DNA from: Zelonia costaricensis
Lineage: Eukaryota; Euglenozoa; Kinetoplastea; Trypanosomatida; Trypanosomatidae
Direction of reading: 5' to 3'
DNA length: 64,000 nucleotides
Assembly (NCBI GenBank): GCA_030849075.1
Contig: JASAOO010003504.1
Location: 18,495-82,494 of the forward strand
The position numbers were made by a program, and so were the translations under genes. Every line of letters begins with the position of its first letter. The first letter of the stretch is position 1. This document shows positions 1-9,833 of this stretch, one piece after another. A model generated the notes under the pieces. The model ran no database searches. It saw only the letters and a program-made list of their open reading frames with translations, and was not told the origin of the DNA.

Positions 1-933
1 CTCTTCTCCCCCCCCCACTCCTCACCCACTCCTGCTGCCGCACCTCCCTTTGAGCGTGGCACCTTCCACGCTTTTCTTTGATTGCGTGTGTGTGTGTGTG
101 TCTGTGTCTGTGTTGCTTCGCTTCTGTTCCGCCATTTGTCATCCCTCCACGTCTCCGTTGAACTCTTGAAGATGTCTTTGGTGTAGCGGCTGGGGCCCCT
201 CCCTCGCCGCGGTGCACCGACCACCTGCCCCCAAGCCCCCTCCCCTCCCCCGCCCTCCCTCCTTCACTCTACCCACCCCTCGACGGCTGGGCCTCAAGCA
301 GAGGTGCGCATGCCTCCCTCTGCTCTTTGGTTCCTCGTTGTTGCCTCCCTGTTCAAGCCGCGGCGTGCGTCACTCCGAGACCCCCCCTCCCCAAGCACTC
401 TGTCCCGACCCCTTCGCCGCAGCATTTCACTTTGCTGGAAGCAGCGGCATCTGGAGAACAACGCGCTCGCAGCTGCAAGCCGCGCGCCCTGCGTTGCCAC
501 TTGCTGCATTGCGGGCACCAGATGGCGTCCTAGTTCATGTCCTCTGTCACCCTTCTCTGCACGCCGCGCTACTCGTCCGCCGCTCTCGCGCAGCGCGCTA
601 CACACCGGTACAGACACAAGAGGAAGGGCGCCCAGGCGGGGGAAGGGGGGATGCCGCGCCGTGCAGTCTCCCAGCTGCCGCTCACTGGAGCATGTCGATG
701 CGGCGGCATGCGTGTGCGACTCTGTTCTGGCACAGCTCGCCTAATCCTCGTAGAACTTCTCCCCCACTTCTCCCCTCTCTCTGCCTTGTCGTCAACGTCA
801 CTACCGGTCTTCCGCTGCGTCGATCGCCCCACACACCCCACAGGTAGCGCAGCCACCTTTCTCCTTCCCCGCCTCTTTTCTTCTGCCCGCTATTCCGGCC
901 CTCTCCCCCCCCGTCCACGGGTCTTGGAGCGGC
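1..933. other. Spacer upstream of first gene
   Basis: I see no convincing coding region here. The stretch is pyrimidine-rich with a TG run near 88-103. Open frames on both strands are Pro/Ser/Arg-rich low-complexity readings. A polypyrimidine stretch around 751-790 is followed by an AG at 842-843 (ccccacag), a plausible spliced-leader acceptor for the gene starting at 934. The part further left is probably the 3' UTR or spacer of a gene outside the window. Confidence 0.6.
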
Positions 934-2004
934 ATGGCTGCGAGCACGGCTACTGCGGCAGCCACCGGCGCCCTTGGGCAAGCGCATGGTCGACTGCAGC
1001 TTGTCTACGCCGCACACCAGGAGCTGGAGGACGCCCTCAGCACCCTGCGCGCTTACGCTACCGCGGCGCGCAAGCACGGCAACAGCGCTAGCTCGAACCA
1101 CGAGGGCTTCTCGCCATGGGCGGGCCTCACGAGCTCCGCCGCCCAGTGCACCGAGGCGGCCTCCCGCTGCCTGCGGCTCTTCAGTGCGGCGCGCAAAGTA
1201 GCGCAGACAAAGGGCCTCACGGCCATGGCACGGCTCTACGCGGCCGGCACCGCCCCCGACGCACGGGTTGCGGCGTTTCTGGGGTGCGTGCAGGAGGCCT
1301 TCGACGGTGTTGTGCCGGTGGAGGTGGCGCTCAGCGGTGGGCGCTGCCTGCAGAAGCTGGACGCTGCCGCGGCAGACGACTACCTGGTGAAGTGCATCCG
1401 CAACTGGCTGGCACTGGCCGCGGCTGCGCCAACGGAGGATGCAGCGCAGGCGTTCCGCCAGCACTTCTTCCGCCTCCTCTCTGCCGGCGACCGGCAAGGC
1501 AGTTTCGCGGTGCACCTGCGCACGGCGCTTCTGCTGCAGATCGAGTGCGCGGCTCAGGGCGAGCACAGCGCGCACGTCCTCGCCACGTACGGCGGCCCCG
1601 CGCTCGAGGCGCTGCTCTCGCGCGACGCCGTGGACTCTCTGCAGCGGTATGAGTTGGCGTGCTGGCACGATGCGGTGCGGCGCCGGGCCGCGAGCAGCAA
1701 CGGCGCTGCGACGGTGCCCACAGCCGCCTCGCCGACCGTCTCCACCCCGGCCACCACCGTCTCGCCGGTGCGACAGCCAGACGCGGCGTTGGTGCGGGCA
1801 GCAACCGAGGCTCGTCGTGGCCCTGCCGCGGCTCCTGCTGGGGCGGGTGCGTCAGGCTGGCAGTGGCACGCCCTCCGCATCGGCGTTCTCCTTCTCTTGG
1901 CAGTGCTCGTTCGCTTCGCCTCGGGGCCACTCGCACGCGCGCTGCGCAGCCTCATGCAATCCACCCGCGCTGCGCCGATGCGTCAGCGCACCTTGACCCT
2001 CTAG
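934..2004 (+). CDS. Tail-anchored-type protein of unknown function
   Basis: I do not recognise this 356-residue protein. Residues 1-240 look like a mostly alpha-helical, Ala/Leu/Arg-rich soluble domain. Residues 245-300 are a Ser/Thr/Pro/Ala-rich linker. A single hydrophobic segment at about 310-332 (ALRIGVLLLLAVLVRFASG) is followed by a short basic tail, so topology resembles a C-terminally anchored membrane protein of ER, mitochondria or glycosomes. The region around residues 30-105 (LRAYATAARKHG, then CLRLFSAARKV) recalls PEX11/GIM5 glycosomal membrane proteins, but the match is too weak to name it. The ATG at 934 is the first one after the pyrimidine tract. Codon use and reading frame agree with the other + strand genes. 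It is first in the window and precedes a transporter gene. Confidence 0.75.
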   Translation: MAASTATAAATGALGQAHGRLQLVYAAHQELEDALSTLRAYATAARKHGNSASSNHEGFSPWAGLTSSAAQCTEAASRCLRLFSAARKVAQTKGLTAMARLYAAGTAPDARVAAFLGCVQEAFDGVVPVEVALSGGRCLQKLDAAAADDYLVKCIRNWLALAAAAPTEDAAQAFRQHFFRLLSAGDRQGSFAVHLRTALLLQIECAAQGEHSAHVLATYGGPALEALLSRDAVDSLQRYELACWHDAVRRRAASSNGAATVPTAASPTVSTPATTVSPVRQPDAALVRAATEARRGPAAAPAGAGASGWQWHALRIGVLLLLAVLVRFASGPLARALRSLMQSTRAAPMRQRTLTL

Positions 2005-2986
2005 CCATGCGCAGGAGAAGGTGCTGCCATCAAAAAAGAGAGCAGAACGCAGCGTCCTACGTTTGTCTGGTTGTGCGCGTCGGCGCGTGTGTCGTGTCAC
2101 GTGCGACTGCACGTGCTTGTCCGCTAAGAGGAGAGCACCACTGCGTGGTAGGAGCGCGAGGGGAGGGGAGCCGAGAGCAGCAGCGGCTGCACAGAGCACC
2201 TCTGCAGTGACAGGGACTTGGCCCGTCTCTCCTCGCTCACTCGCACTGCGCCGTGTGCGCATCGTCCCCTGCGTCTCTCCGCAGCGCGTCGACCAAAAGA
2301 AGTGTGCAACATCTGCGCAGAGAACTCCCTGCGTTGTGCCGGCGTTCTGCTTCAGACCGCTTACCTACCCCCTCCCCCCCCTCCCGGCCACGCCGCTCCG
2401 GTGTGTGCACAACACGTGTGGTGCCCTCTGCGCCCACACGTGAGTACGGCACACTGCACCCGTCATCGCCCCTCCCTCTAGTCAGACTCTTCTCTCTCCT
2501 CCTATCCCTTCTCACCTTGCCTTCTCGCACCTGTGTCATACCGACTTGCTGGTACGTTCGACGAACACACCTACGCACACCCACGCACCGGCACGCAGCT
2601 ACTGCGCATCACTAGCTACGTTGCCCAATCTGCCCACCCCTCCCCCTCCCTTCTCCTCTCCGCCAGTGTTCCGCTTCCTCTCTCCCCTGCCCTCTATCGC
2701 TGCCTCTGCCGCCGTGCGCCGCACCCCCGTCTCACCTCCGCAGGGCCGTTCATCCACCCTCTCGTGTCTCCTCTCGCGCTTCTTCTTTTTCTCTAACAAG
2801 GCCACACGCACCGTCGCGCGGCCCTCGTGGTGGCTACTTTGAGACACACACACACACACACATACACACACCTGCATACACCCACCAGCGCACACCAACA
2901 GAGGCCTCTCCACTCCCACCATCTTCCATTTGCCCTTTCCTCCTCTCCCCTCCCCCTCCCCCTCCCCATCACCGTGCCGCGCGATC
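2005..2986. other. Spacer with pyrimidine tracts and a CA run
   Basis: No gene is seen. Pyrimidine-rich stretches lie at about 2359-2395, 2635-2690 and 2930-2970, and a CA run at about 2844-2870. The candidate splice acceptor for the next gene is listed separately. Confidence 0.6.
2761..2800 (+). promoter_or_regulatory. Candidate spliced-leader acceptor for the FLVCR-like gene
   Basis: A long T/C stretch (cttcttctttttctct) ends in aacaag, with AG at 2799-2800. In trypanosomatids a polypyrimidine tract followed by the first AG is the usual trans-splicing signal. It would give a 5' UTR of about 186 nt before the ATG at 2987. An alternative AG lies at 2900-2901. Confidence 0.4.
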
Positions 2987-4357
2987 ATGAGCGTCCAGGA
3001 CCTCTTTGCGCGCTTCGAGAAGAAGTACCAGGTGCTGTTCATCTTCATCATCTTCACCATGAACAATGGGTTCGCCTGGCTCATGTTCGAGCCGGTCGCT
3101 GAGTGGCTGAAGTCGAACGTACACGGCATGTCGAGCCGCAACCTTCAGCTGCTGTCGTCCTGGCAGCCGCTAGTCTTCCTCTGCATGTTCATCCCAATCA
3201 TGAAGCTCGTGACGCGCTACGATGGCCTGCGTCTCGCCGTGCGCATCGGCACCGCGGCCGAGATTGTCGGCGCGGCTTTCAAGCTTCTGGGGGCGCTGAC
3301 GCACACGAGCACCTTCGGCCTCGCCATGCTGAACATTGGCCAGATCTTCAGCGGCGTCGGCTCGCCGGTCGCGACCGGCGCAGTGTCGGCGCTGTCGGCC
3401 ACGTGGTTCGAGCCGGAGGAGCGCACCCGCGCCACGGCGGCCGCCGTCCTCTTCAACAGTGTCGGCAACTCGCTGTGCTACCTCTTCGTGCCGACGCTGA
3501 CGAAGCAGCTCTCCTTCACGGCCGTGACGGTGTACGAGCTGATCATGGCCGCCTTGGGCCTCGGCCTTGCGTGGGTCATTATGCCGCAAGAGCCGGAGGG
3601 CACGCCAGAGACGGAGGCGCGCGAGCAGACGACCCCGCAGCACAACGCCGCGCCGGAGGCGAAGAGCGAGGGCGACGTGGTGGCCCACACAAAGGAGCAC
3701 TCCTCACTCGTCACGCAGCTGCGCTCGCTGTGGTCGATCCCGTCGTGCGTGTGCCTGCTTATCGTGTACGCGTGGCTCAGCGGCGGCTTCTCGGCCTGGA
3801 TCTCCCTCTTTGCCGACACCTACTCGAAGTTCTACTCGGAGGAGTTCATTGGCATTATGAGCTTCTTCGGCATGATCTCGTACGTCGTGGGCGGCATCGC
3901 CTCCTCCTACGTGGTGGACCTTTACTTCTCGCGCCAGATGAAGTACGTCATCTTCTTCTGCATCACGATGAACACGCTGTGCAACCTCATCTTCATCGCC
4001 TGCACCCCAAACGACAAGAGCTACTCGCTGTGGAGCCTCGGCCAGACTTTCATCGTCTTCTCCACCGCCCTGTGCGGCTTCTGGAACGGCGCCGCCGCCC
4101 CGCTCTTCTACGAGCTGGTGGCCGAGATCTCCTTCCCGGTCGAGGAGGGCGTGAGCGGCATCTGCATCTCAGTCATGGAGAACGTGGGCGCGCTCGTCTT
4201 CTACCAGGTCGTGTCCCGCTTCTTCACGGGCCAGTCCATGAGCGTCGCCTACTCCTTTGGCATGACGGTCGCCGTGGCGCTCTCGGCAGCGGTCAAGCAG
4301 CGCTACAACCGCTCCTACCACGCATACCTCCTCCAAAACGCCGAGGAGGACGACTAA
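2987..4357 (+). CDS. FLVCR/SLC49-type major facilitator transporter
   Basis: This 456-residue polytopic membrane protein has about 12 hydrophobic segments in two halves, split by a hydrophilic loop at roughly 200-240 (Glu/Thr/Ala-rich). The first half carries FLVCR-like features (MNNGFAWLMFEPV near residues 25-37; TWFEPEERTRATA after the fourth helix). The second half has ELVAEISFPVEEGVSG from residue 376, closely matching the family pattern E-L-x-x-E-x-x-(Y/F)-P-V-x-E-G. FLVCR proteins move heme or choline across membranes, and trypanosomatids are heme auxotrophs known to have FLVCR homologues. Heme uptake is therefore the favoured role, but the substrate cannot be read from sequence. The ATG at 2987 fits the hydrophilic N-terminus; upstream in-frame sequence has only non-ATG starts and is low complexity. 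Confidence 0.82.
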   Translation: MSVQDLFARFEKKYQVLFIFIIFTMNNGFAWLMFEPVAEWLKSNVHGMSSRNLQLLSSWQPLVFLCMFIPIMKLVTRYDGLRLAVRIGTAAEIVGAAFKLLGALTHTSTFGLAMLNIGQIFSGVGSPVATGAVSALSATWFEPEERTRATAAAVLFNSVGNSLCYLFVPTLTKQLSFTAVTVYELIMAALGLGLAWVIMPQEPEGTPETEAREQTTPQHNAAPEAKSEGDVVAHTKEHSSLVTQLRSLWSIPSCVCLLIVYAWLSGGFSAWISLFADTYSKFYSEEFIGIMSFFGMISYVVGGIASSYVVDLYFSRQMKYVIFFCITMNTLCNLIFIACTPNDKSYSLWSLGQTFIVFSTALCGFWNGAAAPLFYELVAEISFPVEEGVSGICISVMENVGALVFYQVVSRFFTGQSMSVAYSFGMTVAVALSAAVKQRYNRSYHAYLLQNAEEDD

Positions 4358-6242
4358 GCGGCGGGTCGTGCAGCCCCCCCCCCGCTCCCCACGTGCTCTC
4401 CCCCCCCCCTTTGCTGACTCTCTCCTTCTCGTGAGTCAGCGAGGGCAGAGGTGGAGAGGGAAAGGCTGGGGGCGCCAGCGAGACAGTAGAGGCCGCCAAC
4501 ATGGTGGGCCGCGTCGCCGGTGCACACCTGCGCACACACACACACACTCTTTACACGCTGCCCTGAGGGTAGCCCGATAGAGGGAGAGTCCGTGTGGGCG
4601 GGGGGCACCACTGGAGACAGTGCGTGAGGCACCGAGGTCGGACGTGCGCCATCGCTCCTCGTCTGTCCAATGCGCCGCCCACGCATCAGCGCAGTCCCTT
4701 TTTTCTCTTAGTTTTCGTGTGGGACATGTGGGAGAGGAAGGGGGGTGGGACGTGCGGTCCGAGTCGCCGCCTCCCCGCCCTCTCTGGCTTAAAGGTAGCT
4801 CCACCTTTCGCGCTTGTGAACAAGTGGCGTTCGTGCGTGCGTGTTGATGTGTGTGTATATGTCTCTTTCATTGTGCGCGCTGCGAGCTGGGGTGGCTCAT
4901 CCCCTTTGGTTTTCCGCAGGCGTGAGCCTGGTTCTTGAGTCCCGCACTTCTTGTGCTACTCCCCTCGTGCGCAGGCGAGGCACGTGCACCCGCGTGGTGC
5001 CCAACGTGTTCAATTCGCCGTGGCGGTGGACGTGTTGCGCCCTGCGCTGTCCTCCCGTCCTGCATGTGCATAGCCGGCGCCCCACTGAGGGCAGGGGGGC
5101 GGCTGTGTCATCCTCCCGCTCCCCCCGCTTCTTCGCTTCGTACGTTTGCTTCGCGCTCCCCGCCCCGCCCTCGCCTACCGTGCACTGGGTGCATCTGAGT
5201 GCTGTGAATGGCCAAGATGCTGGCGGACCCCGCCTGTCTTGCGCCTCGTGACTGCCCTCTTCTTTCCTCGTTCTCCTTTCTCGCTTTTCGAGTTGAGGTG
5301 CGGTGATCGGCGCCCTTATCGCGCCGCTGGCAGCGTCTCGTGGCTGTCTGTGACCCCTGCCATGCCCCGCACGACATCATCCAGCACGCACCAGCGGTTC
5401 TCCGCAGTATCGTGTGTCTGCGAAGGTGTACTGAAGTGGTGCCGCGGTGGGTATGCCTGTCAAGTCTGTTGTGTTTAAATGCATGTGTGCATGCTTCTGT
5501 GCTGCGTGTGTGTGTGCTACCCGTGCCTTGATGGAAGCCTTAGTGAGCTTATCGGCGCCGCGTCGACCTTCTCTGTCTGCCTGTGTCTCTGCGTGTGTCT
5601 CTGATCCCTGTGTGCTCCGCCCTCTCCTGCACCTCTCTGGTGGTTCAACGTGTGAGAAAAGAAGGTCGCTCGGTTCTGCCGCCTCTCCTCCTGACGCAGT
5701 CGCCAACGCGGTTCTGTGGGGACACAGCGCACGCACAGGGACGCTCAAGGTGTGGGCAAGGCGAGGGTGGTGGGGAGGCGGGGAAAGTAAGGCGGCACCT
5801 CCAGCTTTGCTGGTGCCTCTTCGCCTCTCTACACGTGTCCCTTCTCTGCCGCCTGCCTTCCTGCTACACACACGGCACTGCGTTCGCATTAACGGCACGT
5901 GTAAGTGCGAATGCCAGTGTGTGTATATGTGTGTGTGTGTGTGTGTACACACCGCAGCACGCGACGCAAATGTACGCACACCTGCCGAGGTGCACGCCCC
6001 TCGCGTCTCTCGTTGCGGTGCAACACGCGGGTTGCTCTCTCCCCGTTTGCCACCAACACTTTCCCCGTCTCCTCCTCACTCATCACCTTGCCTCAGCCAC
6101 GTCAGACTCTGTTGCCACACACACACACACACACATACACGCACGTAGATCCTTTGCTTCACTTAGACCCGCCCCCTCTTCCGCTCCGCCGCTCCTCTGT
6201 TCTGCACGTTCCCTCTTGTGCTCTCGCGTGCCGGCGTGCACC
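4358..6242. other. 1.9-kb spacer, no gene seen
   Basis: The stretch contains poly-C runs just after the stop (4373-4410), a CA run near 4533-4548, TG-rich stretches near 4845-4860, 5500-5515 and 5927-5946, and a CA run at about 6117-6135. Open frames are Ser/Pro/Cys/Val-rich products of the repeats. No tRNA- or snoRNA-like structure was recognised by eye. Confidence 0.6.
6057..6096 (+). promoter_or_regulatory. Candidate spliced-leader acceptor
   Basis: A pyrimidine-rich tract (cgtctcctcctcac) leads into ccttgcctcag, with AG at 6095-6096, a classic 3' splice-site context. This would give a 5' UTR of about 147 nt for the gene at 6243. Confidence 0.4.
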
Positions 6243-6797
6243 ATGGACATCTCGCACGGCAGCTGGAAGACGGCAAGGCCGCGGGTGCACCTCGTTATAC
6301 TCTTTTTCTTCATCATCACGGACCTCATCAACCTCATCTGCTACATCCTCTACATCTCCCCGTCGCCGAACGTCTACGGCGAAATCGGCTCCAACGCGTA
6401 CATCGCCTTCACGTCAATCGGCATCCTCTTCTTCGCCATGGTGAGTGCGCCGCTCATCTACTGGCCCTACGCGCACGGCAACGAGATGTCGCCTGTGTCA
6501 CGGCGCAACACGCTGTGCCTCGGCATCATCATCTCCTTCATCTTCCACGGGCTGCCCATGGCGTGGCTGGAGCTGTGGATCGTCACCACATTCGGCTGGA
6601 CAGAGATCTTCCAGGCCATCTCCCTCTTCCTGTCGCTCTTCTGCTTCGTCATCGGCTTCCTCGTCACGTGGTTCGCCTACTCGTGGAAGATGAGCAAGAT
6701 GCTTCAGATCCGCTACGGTGACGCAGCACCGAGTCAGTCCGCCGTCCCGGCCGCACAGCTGGCCCGGCGCAGCCGATCTCGCGTCTACCGAATCTGA
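6243..6797 (+). CDS. Conserved-looking four-TM membrane protein, unknown function
   Basis: This 184-residue protein has four clear hydrophobic helices at about 18-40, 50-74, 90-114 and 118-143, with short loops. A basic cytosolic-looking tail ends in RRSRSRVYRI. Aromatic residues and Gly/Pro within helices (for example FIFHGLPMAWLELW) suggest a genuine membrane protein rather than a random reading. I recognise no family signature. The ATG at 6243 (caccATGG context) follows a pyrimidine-rich leader, and the upstream in-frame extension is Cys/Val/Thr-rich repeat translation. It lies between an MFS transporter and a small basic protein, with no functional hint from these neighbours. Confidence 0.78.
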   Translation: MDISHGSWKTARPRVHLVILFFFIITDLINLICYILYISPSPNVYGEIGSNAYIAFTSIGILFFAMVSAPLIYWPYAHGNEMSPVSRRNTLCLGIIISFIFHGLPMAWLELWIVTTFGWTEIFQAISLFLSLFCFVIGFLVTWFAYSWKMSKMLQIRYGDAAPSQSAVPAAQLARRSRSRVYRI

Positions 6798-7415
6798 GGC
6801 GAAACACGCACCGGTGCGCCTCACCCTCCCTCGCTCCATACACACCCGCAGAGACACCCACACGCCCGCGCACGTGACACCTAGACTGCGGCACCTCACG
6901 TCTCCTGCACTCACGACCTCCTCCCCCTCCCTTCTTTCCCGCGCCAACCTCGGCGCACAAGGCACCGCTTCATCCTCCCCACCCACATCCACCTCCGAGC
7001 GACAGCCCCCGCACCGCATCGACGTGCCGGCTGCGGCGGCCCACCCAGCTGCCGTGTCGAGGCCGGGGGGGGGGGGCATCGCACCCCCGCGCGTACATCG
7101 CCTTGCGCACCTGTGACTCCGACTCCCTCCTCTCCCTTCCTTTCCCATGCCGTTCCACCCCACTCCCTCCCCCCTCCCCCCCTCCCCCATCCCTCCACCA
7201 CGCACACGCACACGCACACGCACACTCGTGCGGCAGTGTGGTGGTGCACTTCTGTTTGAGATTCCTTGCTGTAGCACTTTTCAGCTTCCTCCCCGCCTGC
7301 CCGCTTCGCGCCGCTGTGGTTGTGGGGTCGTCCGGCACACCTCCACGGTAGCGCGCCGCTTCTCTGTCACCGCGACCCCGCCCCACTCCCGCGCTGGCAG
7401 CGCATTCGCCTCGCC
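6798..7415. other. Spacer, no gene seen
   Basis: The stretch is pyrimidine-rich, with a poly-G run at 7066-7076, a strong C-rich tract at 7146-7200 and a short CA/CG-like run at 7201-7225. AG dinucleotides at 7235-7236 (cggcag) and 7283-7284 (ttttcag) are possible acceptors for the next gene. Confidence 0.55.
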
Positions 7416-7871
7416 ATGTTTCGAGCAAGCGCCATTTGCCTCCCCAAGGCGGGGTGCGAGGAGATCACGCGCATGGCACGCCGTGTGCAGCTCAAGCCGC
7501 AGGAGTACTTTGCTCAGCACCGCATGCAGGTGTGGCAGCTGCGCTTCAAGGAGATGGGCCCGCCGTTCTCGCGTGTCTGGGTCGCGCTGGGCGGCAAGAT
7601 GCGCCGCCGTCGCATTGGCCGGCAGATCGACGTCAAGGACATGCGCTACTACTGGCGCCCCATCGAACCACAGTATCAGCGCCTGTACATGTCCCGGCTG
7701 CGGCGCAAGGACCACTCGAATCGGCACGCGGCGCCGCTGCGGTTGCGGCCGACCAACGTGGATCTTGGCCAGGCCACCGTGGGCAAGGAGTGGGAGTACG
7801 CCAACCATCGCAAGTACGGCGCCATGCTCGCCCCACCGAAGCGGCGCGACTTCGAGTTCCGCGTGTTTTGA
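7416..7871 (+). CDS. Small basic protein, probably mitochondrial
   Basis: This 151-residue protein is strongly basic (Arg/Lys/His-rich) and has no membrane segments. Its N-terminus (MFRASAICLPKAGCEEITRM) has the look of a short mitochondrial presequence: Met, Arg, few acidic residues, amphipathic. The rest contains Tyr/Trp/Arg-rich patches such as RYYWRPIEPQYQRLY. Small Arg-rich proteins of this kind in kinetoplastids are often mitoribosomal or mitochondrial RNA-processing subunits, but I cannot assign a specific one. The ATG at 7416 was preferred over an upstream non-ATG in-frame extension, which is spacer-like. High gene confidence, low functional confidence. Confidence 0.72.
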   Translation: MFRASAICLPKAGCEEITRMARRVQLKPQEYFAQHRMQVWQLRFKEMGPPFSRVWVALGGKMRRRRIGRQIDVKDMRYYWRPIEPQYQRLYMSRLRRKDHSNRHAAPLRLRPTNVDLGQATVGKEWEYANHRKYGAMLAPPKRRDFEFRVF

Positions 7872-8579
7872 CGCCGCCGCTGCAGGTGCGGGTTCACAGA
7901 CGCCTCCGGCCTCTTTGTGGGTGCTCAGTTTCAGGAAGGCGCCACACGACGGCGTCAAGTGCCCGCGACAGCACGCGAGGCGCCGTGCCTGCAGCACTCC
8001 TCCTCCCTCCCCCTCTACGCCTCTCCGCTGCGTCGCACATCACGCACGCGGCCGCGGTCGCGTATGTGGGGACGAGGCTCATGCCTGCTGCTGATTTGGT
8101 TGGCCGCAGAAGCGCAACTCACATGAAAGACTAGAGTAGTAACGACAGATAGCCAGCTGGGCCGCGCCGCACTCAAGGGGGCGCCTGCAAATAGGACGCC
8201 GGAGAATGCCAGCGCACAGGCGGGGGGCGGGGGGGGGACGAAATCGGTAGGCCACGGCGGAGGTCTCGAGTCCAGCAGCGCTGCGTGCGCCCCTGTTGCC
8301 ACGCTCACGTCTTCCCGTCATGGCATTCCTCTGTCACTGCTGTCCGCTCCACAATTCCCGTTCCCCTCTGATCCCTGCCACACCATATCGTGACGCTTCT
8401 GTGCGGGGTGCGGACGCGTTGTGACGCCCAACGTTGCTCTCGGCCGCCCCCCATCTGCCCCCTCTTCCTAGCTCGCCTCCCACCTGTACCGCAGCGGGCC
8501 GCGTCTGTTCGCCCTTTTCCCCTCTCCTTGTAGTTCTCCCCCCCCCCCTCCTTCTCCCCTCAGGTTGGGTGGCTCTGCG
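7872..8579. other. Spacer, no gene seen
   Basis: A 700-bp GC-rich spacer without a convincing open frame. It includes a poly-G run (8221-8237) and ends with a strong pyrimidine tract and acceptor just before the next ATG. Confidence 0.55.
8506..8563 (+). promoter_or_regulatory. Candidate spliced-leader acceptor, very short leader
   Basis: A long C/T tract ends in cttctcccctcag (AG at 8562-8563), only 16 nt before the ATG at 8580. A weaker earlier AG (ttgtag) is at 8532-8533. If 8563 is used, the 5' UTR beyond the spliced leader is unusually short. Confidence 0.45.
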
Positions 8580-9158
8580 ATGGAGGGCCCCCGCACCCGG
8601 TCGGGCCGCGAGGAGGTGCGCGTCTTCCAGAGCACGCTCGACAAGCGCACGGTGACCACAACAGTGTTCGCGCAGCCGTCCTTCTACATGGGTCTCGGCA
8701 GCGCCCTCCTCATGGTGCTCACCCAGCGCTTTCCTGAGGAGTTCATGCTGCGGAGGCACCTCACCATGACCTACCGCGGCATCCGCGCGCCGTCCCTGCT
8801 GTGCATCCCCTTCTGCTTCATCAGTGGCATCTACTTCTCCGTCGCCAGCGTGATCACGGCGGCCCCGACGCCGCTGGTGGGGCACCTCGTGGGCTACGGC
8901 GTGAGCGTTGGGGTCGGGCTGACGATGCTGCTGCTGCGCCGCATCTCGTGGTACTACCCGCTGCTCGGGCTCATGTACCTGTCCTTTGGGGGGCTGCACC
9001 ACTACCGCAAGATGATGGTCTACGGCGACAACGCACCCATCTTCTACTGGACGGACTTCGCGGAGATCTACCGCGATCGCAAGGCCCACCGACTCGAGAT
9101 GAAGCGCCGCGTCGAGGACAAGAAGGCGCAGGCGGCGGAGCAGCGCGCCATCGAGTGA
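8580..9158 (+). CDS. Small multi-TM protein, possible mitochondrial membrane subunit
   Basis: This 192-residue protein has about four hydrophobic segments (around 32-48, 70-95, 97-118 and 122-138). A charged coiled tail ends in EMKRRVEDKKAQAAEQRAIE. The hydrophilic N-terminus lacks a signal peptide. The layout, a short basic N-terminus, Gly-rich helices and a charged C-terminal helix, would suit an accessory subunit of an inner-membrane complex, but no family motif was recognised. The ATG at 8580 lies just after a strong splice acceptor; the in-frame extension to 8565 begins with TTG, so I excluded it. The frame is clean and its codon use matches the neighbours. Confidence 0.75.
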   Translation: MEGPRTRSGREEVRVFQSTLDKRTVTTTVFAQPSFYMGLGSALLMVLTQRFPEEFMLRRHLTMTYRGIRAPSLLCIPFCFISGIYFSVASVITAAPTPLVGHLVGYGVSVGVGLTMLLLRRISWYYPLLGLMYLSFGGLHHYRKMMVYGDNAPIFYWTDFAEIYRDRKAHRLEMKRRVEDKKAQAAEQRAIE

Positions 9159-9833
9159 CGCAACCGTTCACCTGTGTGCGCGAGCGCGGCGTGGCTGCTA
9201 CCTGTTGTGTATTTCAAGCGCTCCTCGCCCGCACACGCGCGTTTGGTTGCTTACCCCCCCTCCCTTTTGGGTATGGTGAGTATTGTTCTTCACAAGGTTT
9301 GGCTTATGTGCGTGATGCGTCCGCTTCCCTGGCATCACGCGCGCGTGCAGTGCGCGCAGCTTCCGAACGTGGCGGTGCGGCCCACACTTGAGAACTCCGC
9401 CCCCTCTATCTCCCTCTCTCTCTGACTACGCGATGGAGAGTGCACTCTGTGTGGAGGCTCCGCTCAGCGGCCTCTACCCCCCTTCACAGGTGCCGTCCCG
9501 GCCCCTTGCATCGCACGCTCGCCGCGCGCGGACGCCGCGGATGCTGAGAACCGCCCTGACCTCCGCTCCCCACCGTCCCGCCACTACACCTCCCCCCTCC
9601 CCCTCCCCGCCTCGCCCTCTCTGTCTCTCCTCCACGCTTCGCTGTACACGCGAAAGGAGGCAGAAGTCGCTTTGATCGCCCCCACCCCCCGCCCCACCTC
9701 CCGCTCGTTTTCTAAACTCAGGCGCCACACACAATCGTGGTCGCAGACCCCACGGCGCAGGCGCACAAACACTGACACCTGCGACGCACAGCAGCACCCT
9801 CGCCGTCGTGAGACGCCGGTGAAGAGGCACACG
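9159..9833. other. Spacer, no gene seen
   Basis: Pyrimidine-rich, including a CT run (9408-9424) and C-rich tracts at 9588-9620 and 9680-9705. The in-frame reading upstream of the next gene (from 9672) has no ATG and is Arg/Thr-rich, so I treat it as 5' UTR. Confidence 0.55.

Noticed and set aside
934..2004. PEX11/GIM5 glycosomal membrane protein identity
   Set aside because: Only short Arg/Leu-rich stretches look similar; length and single C-terminal TM do not fit well.
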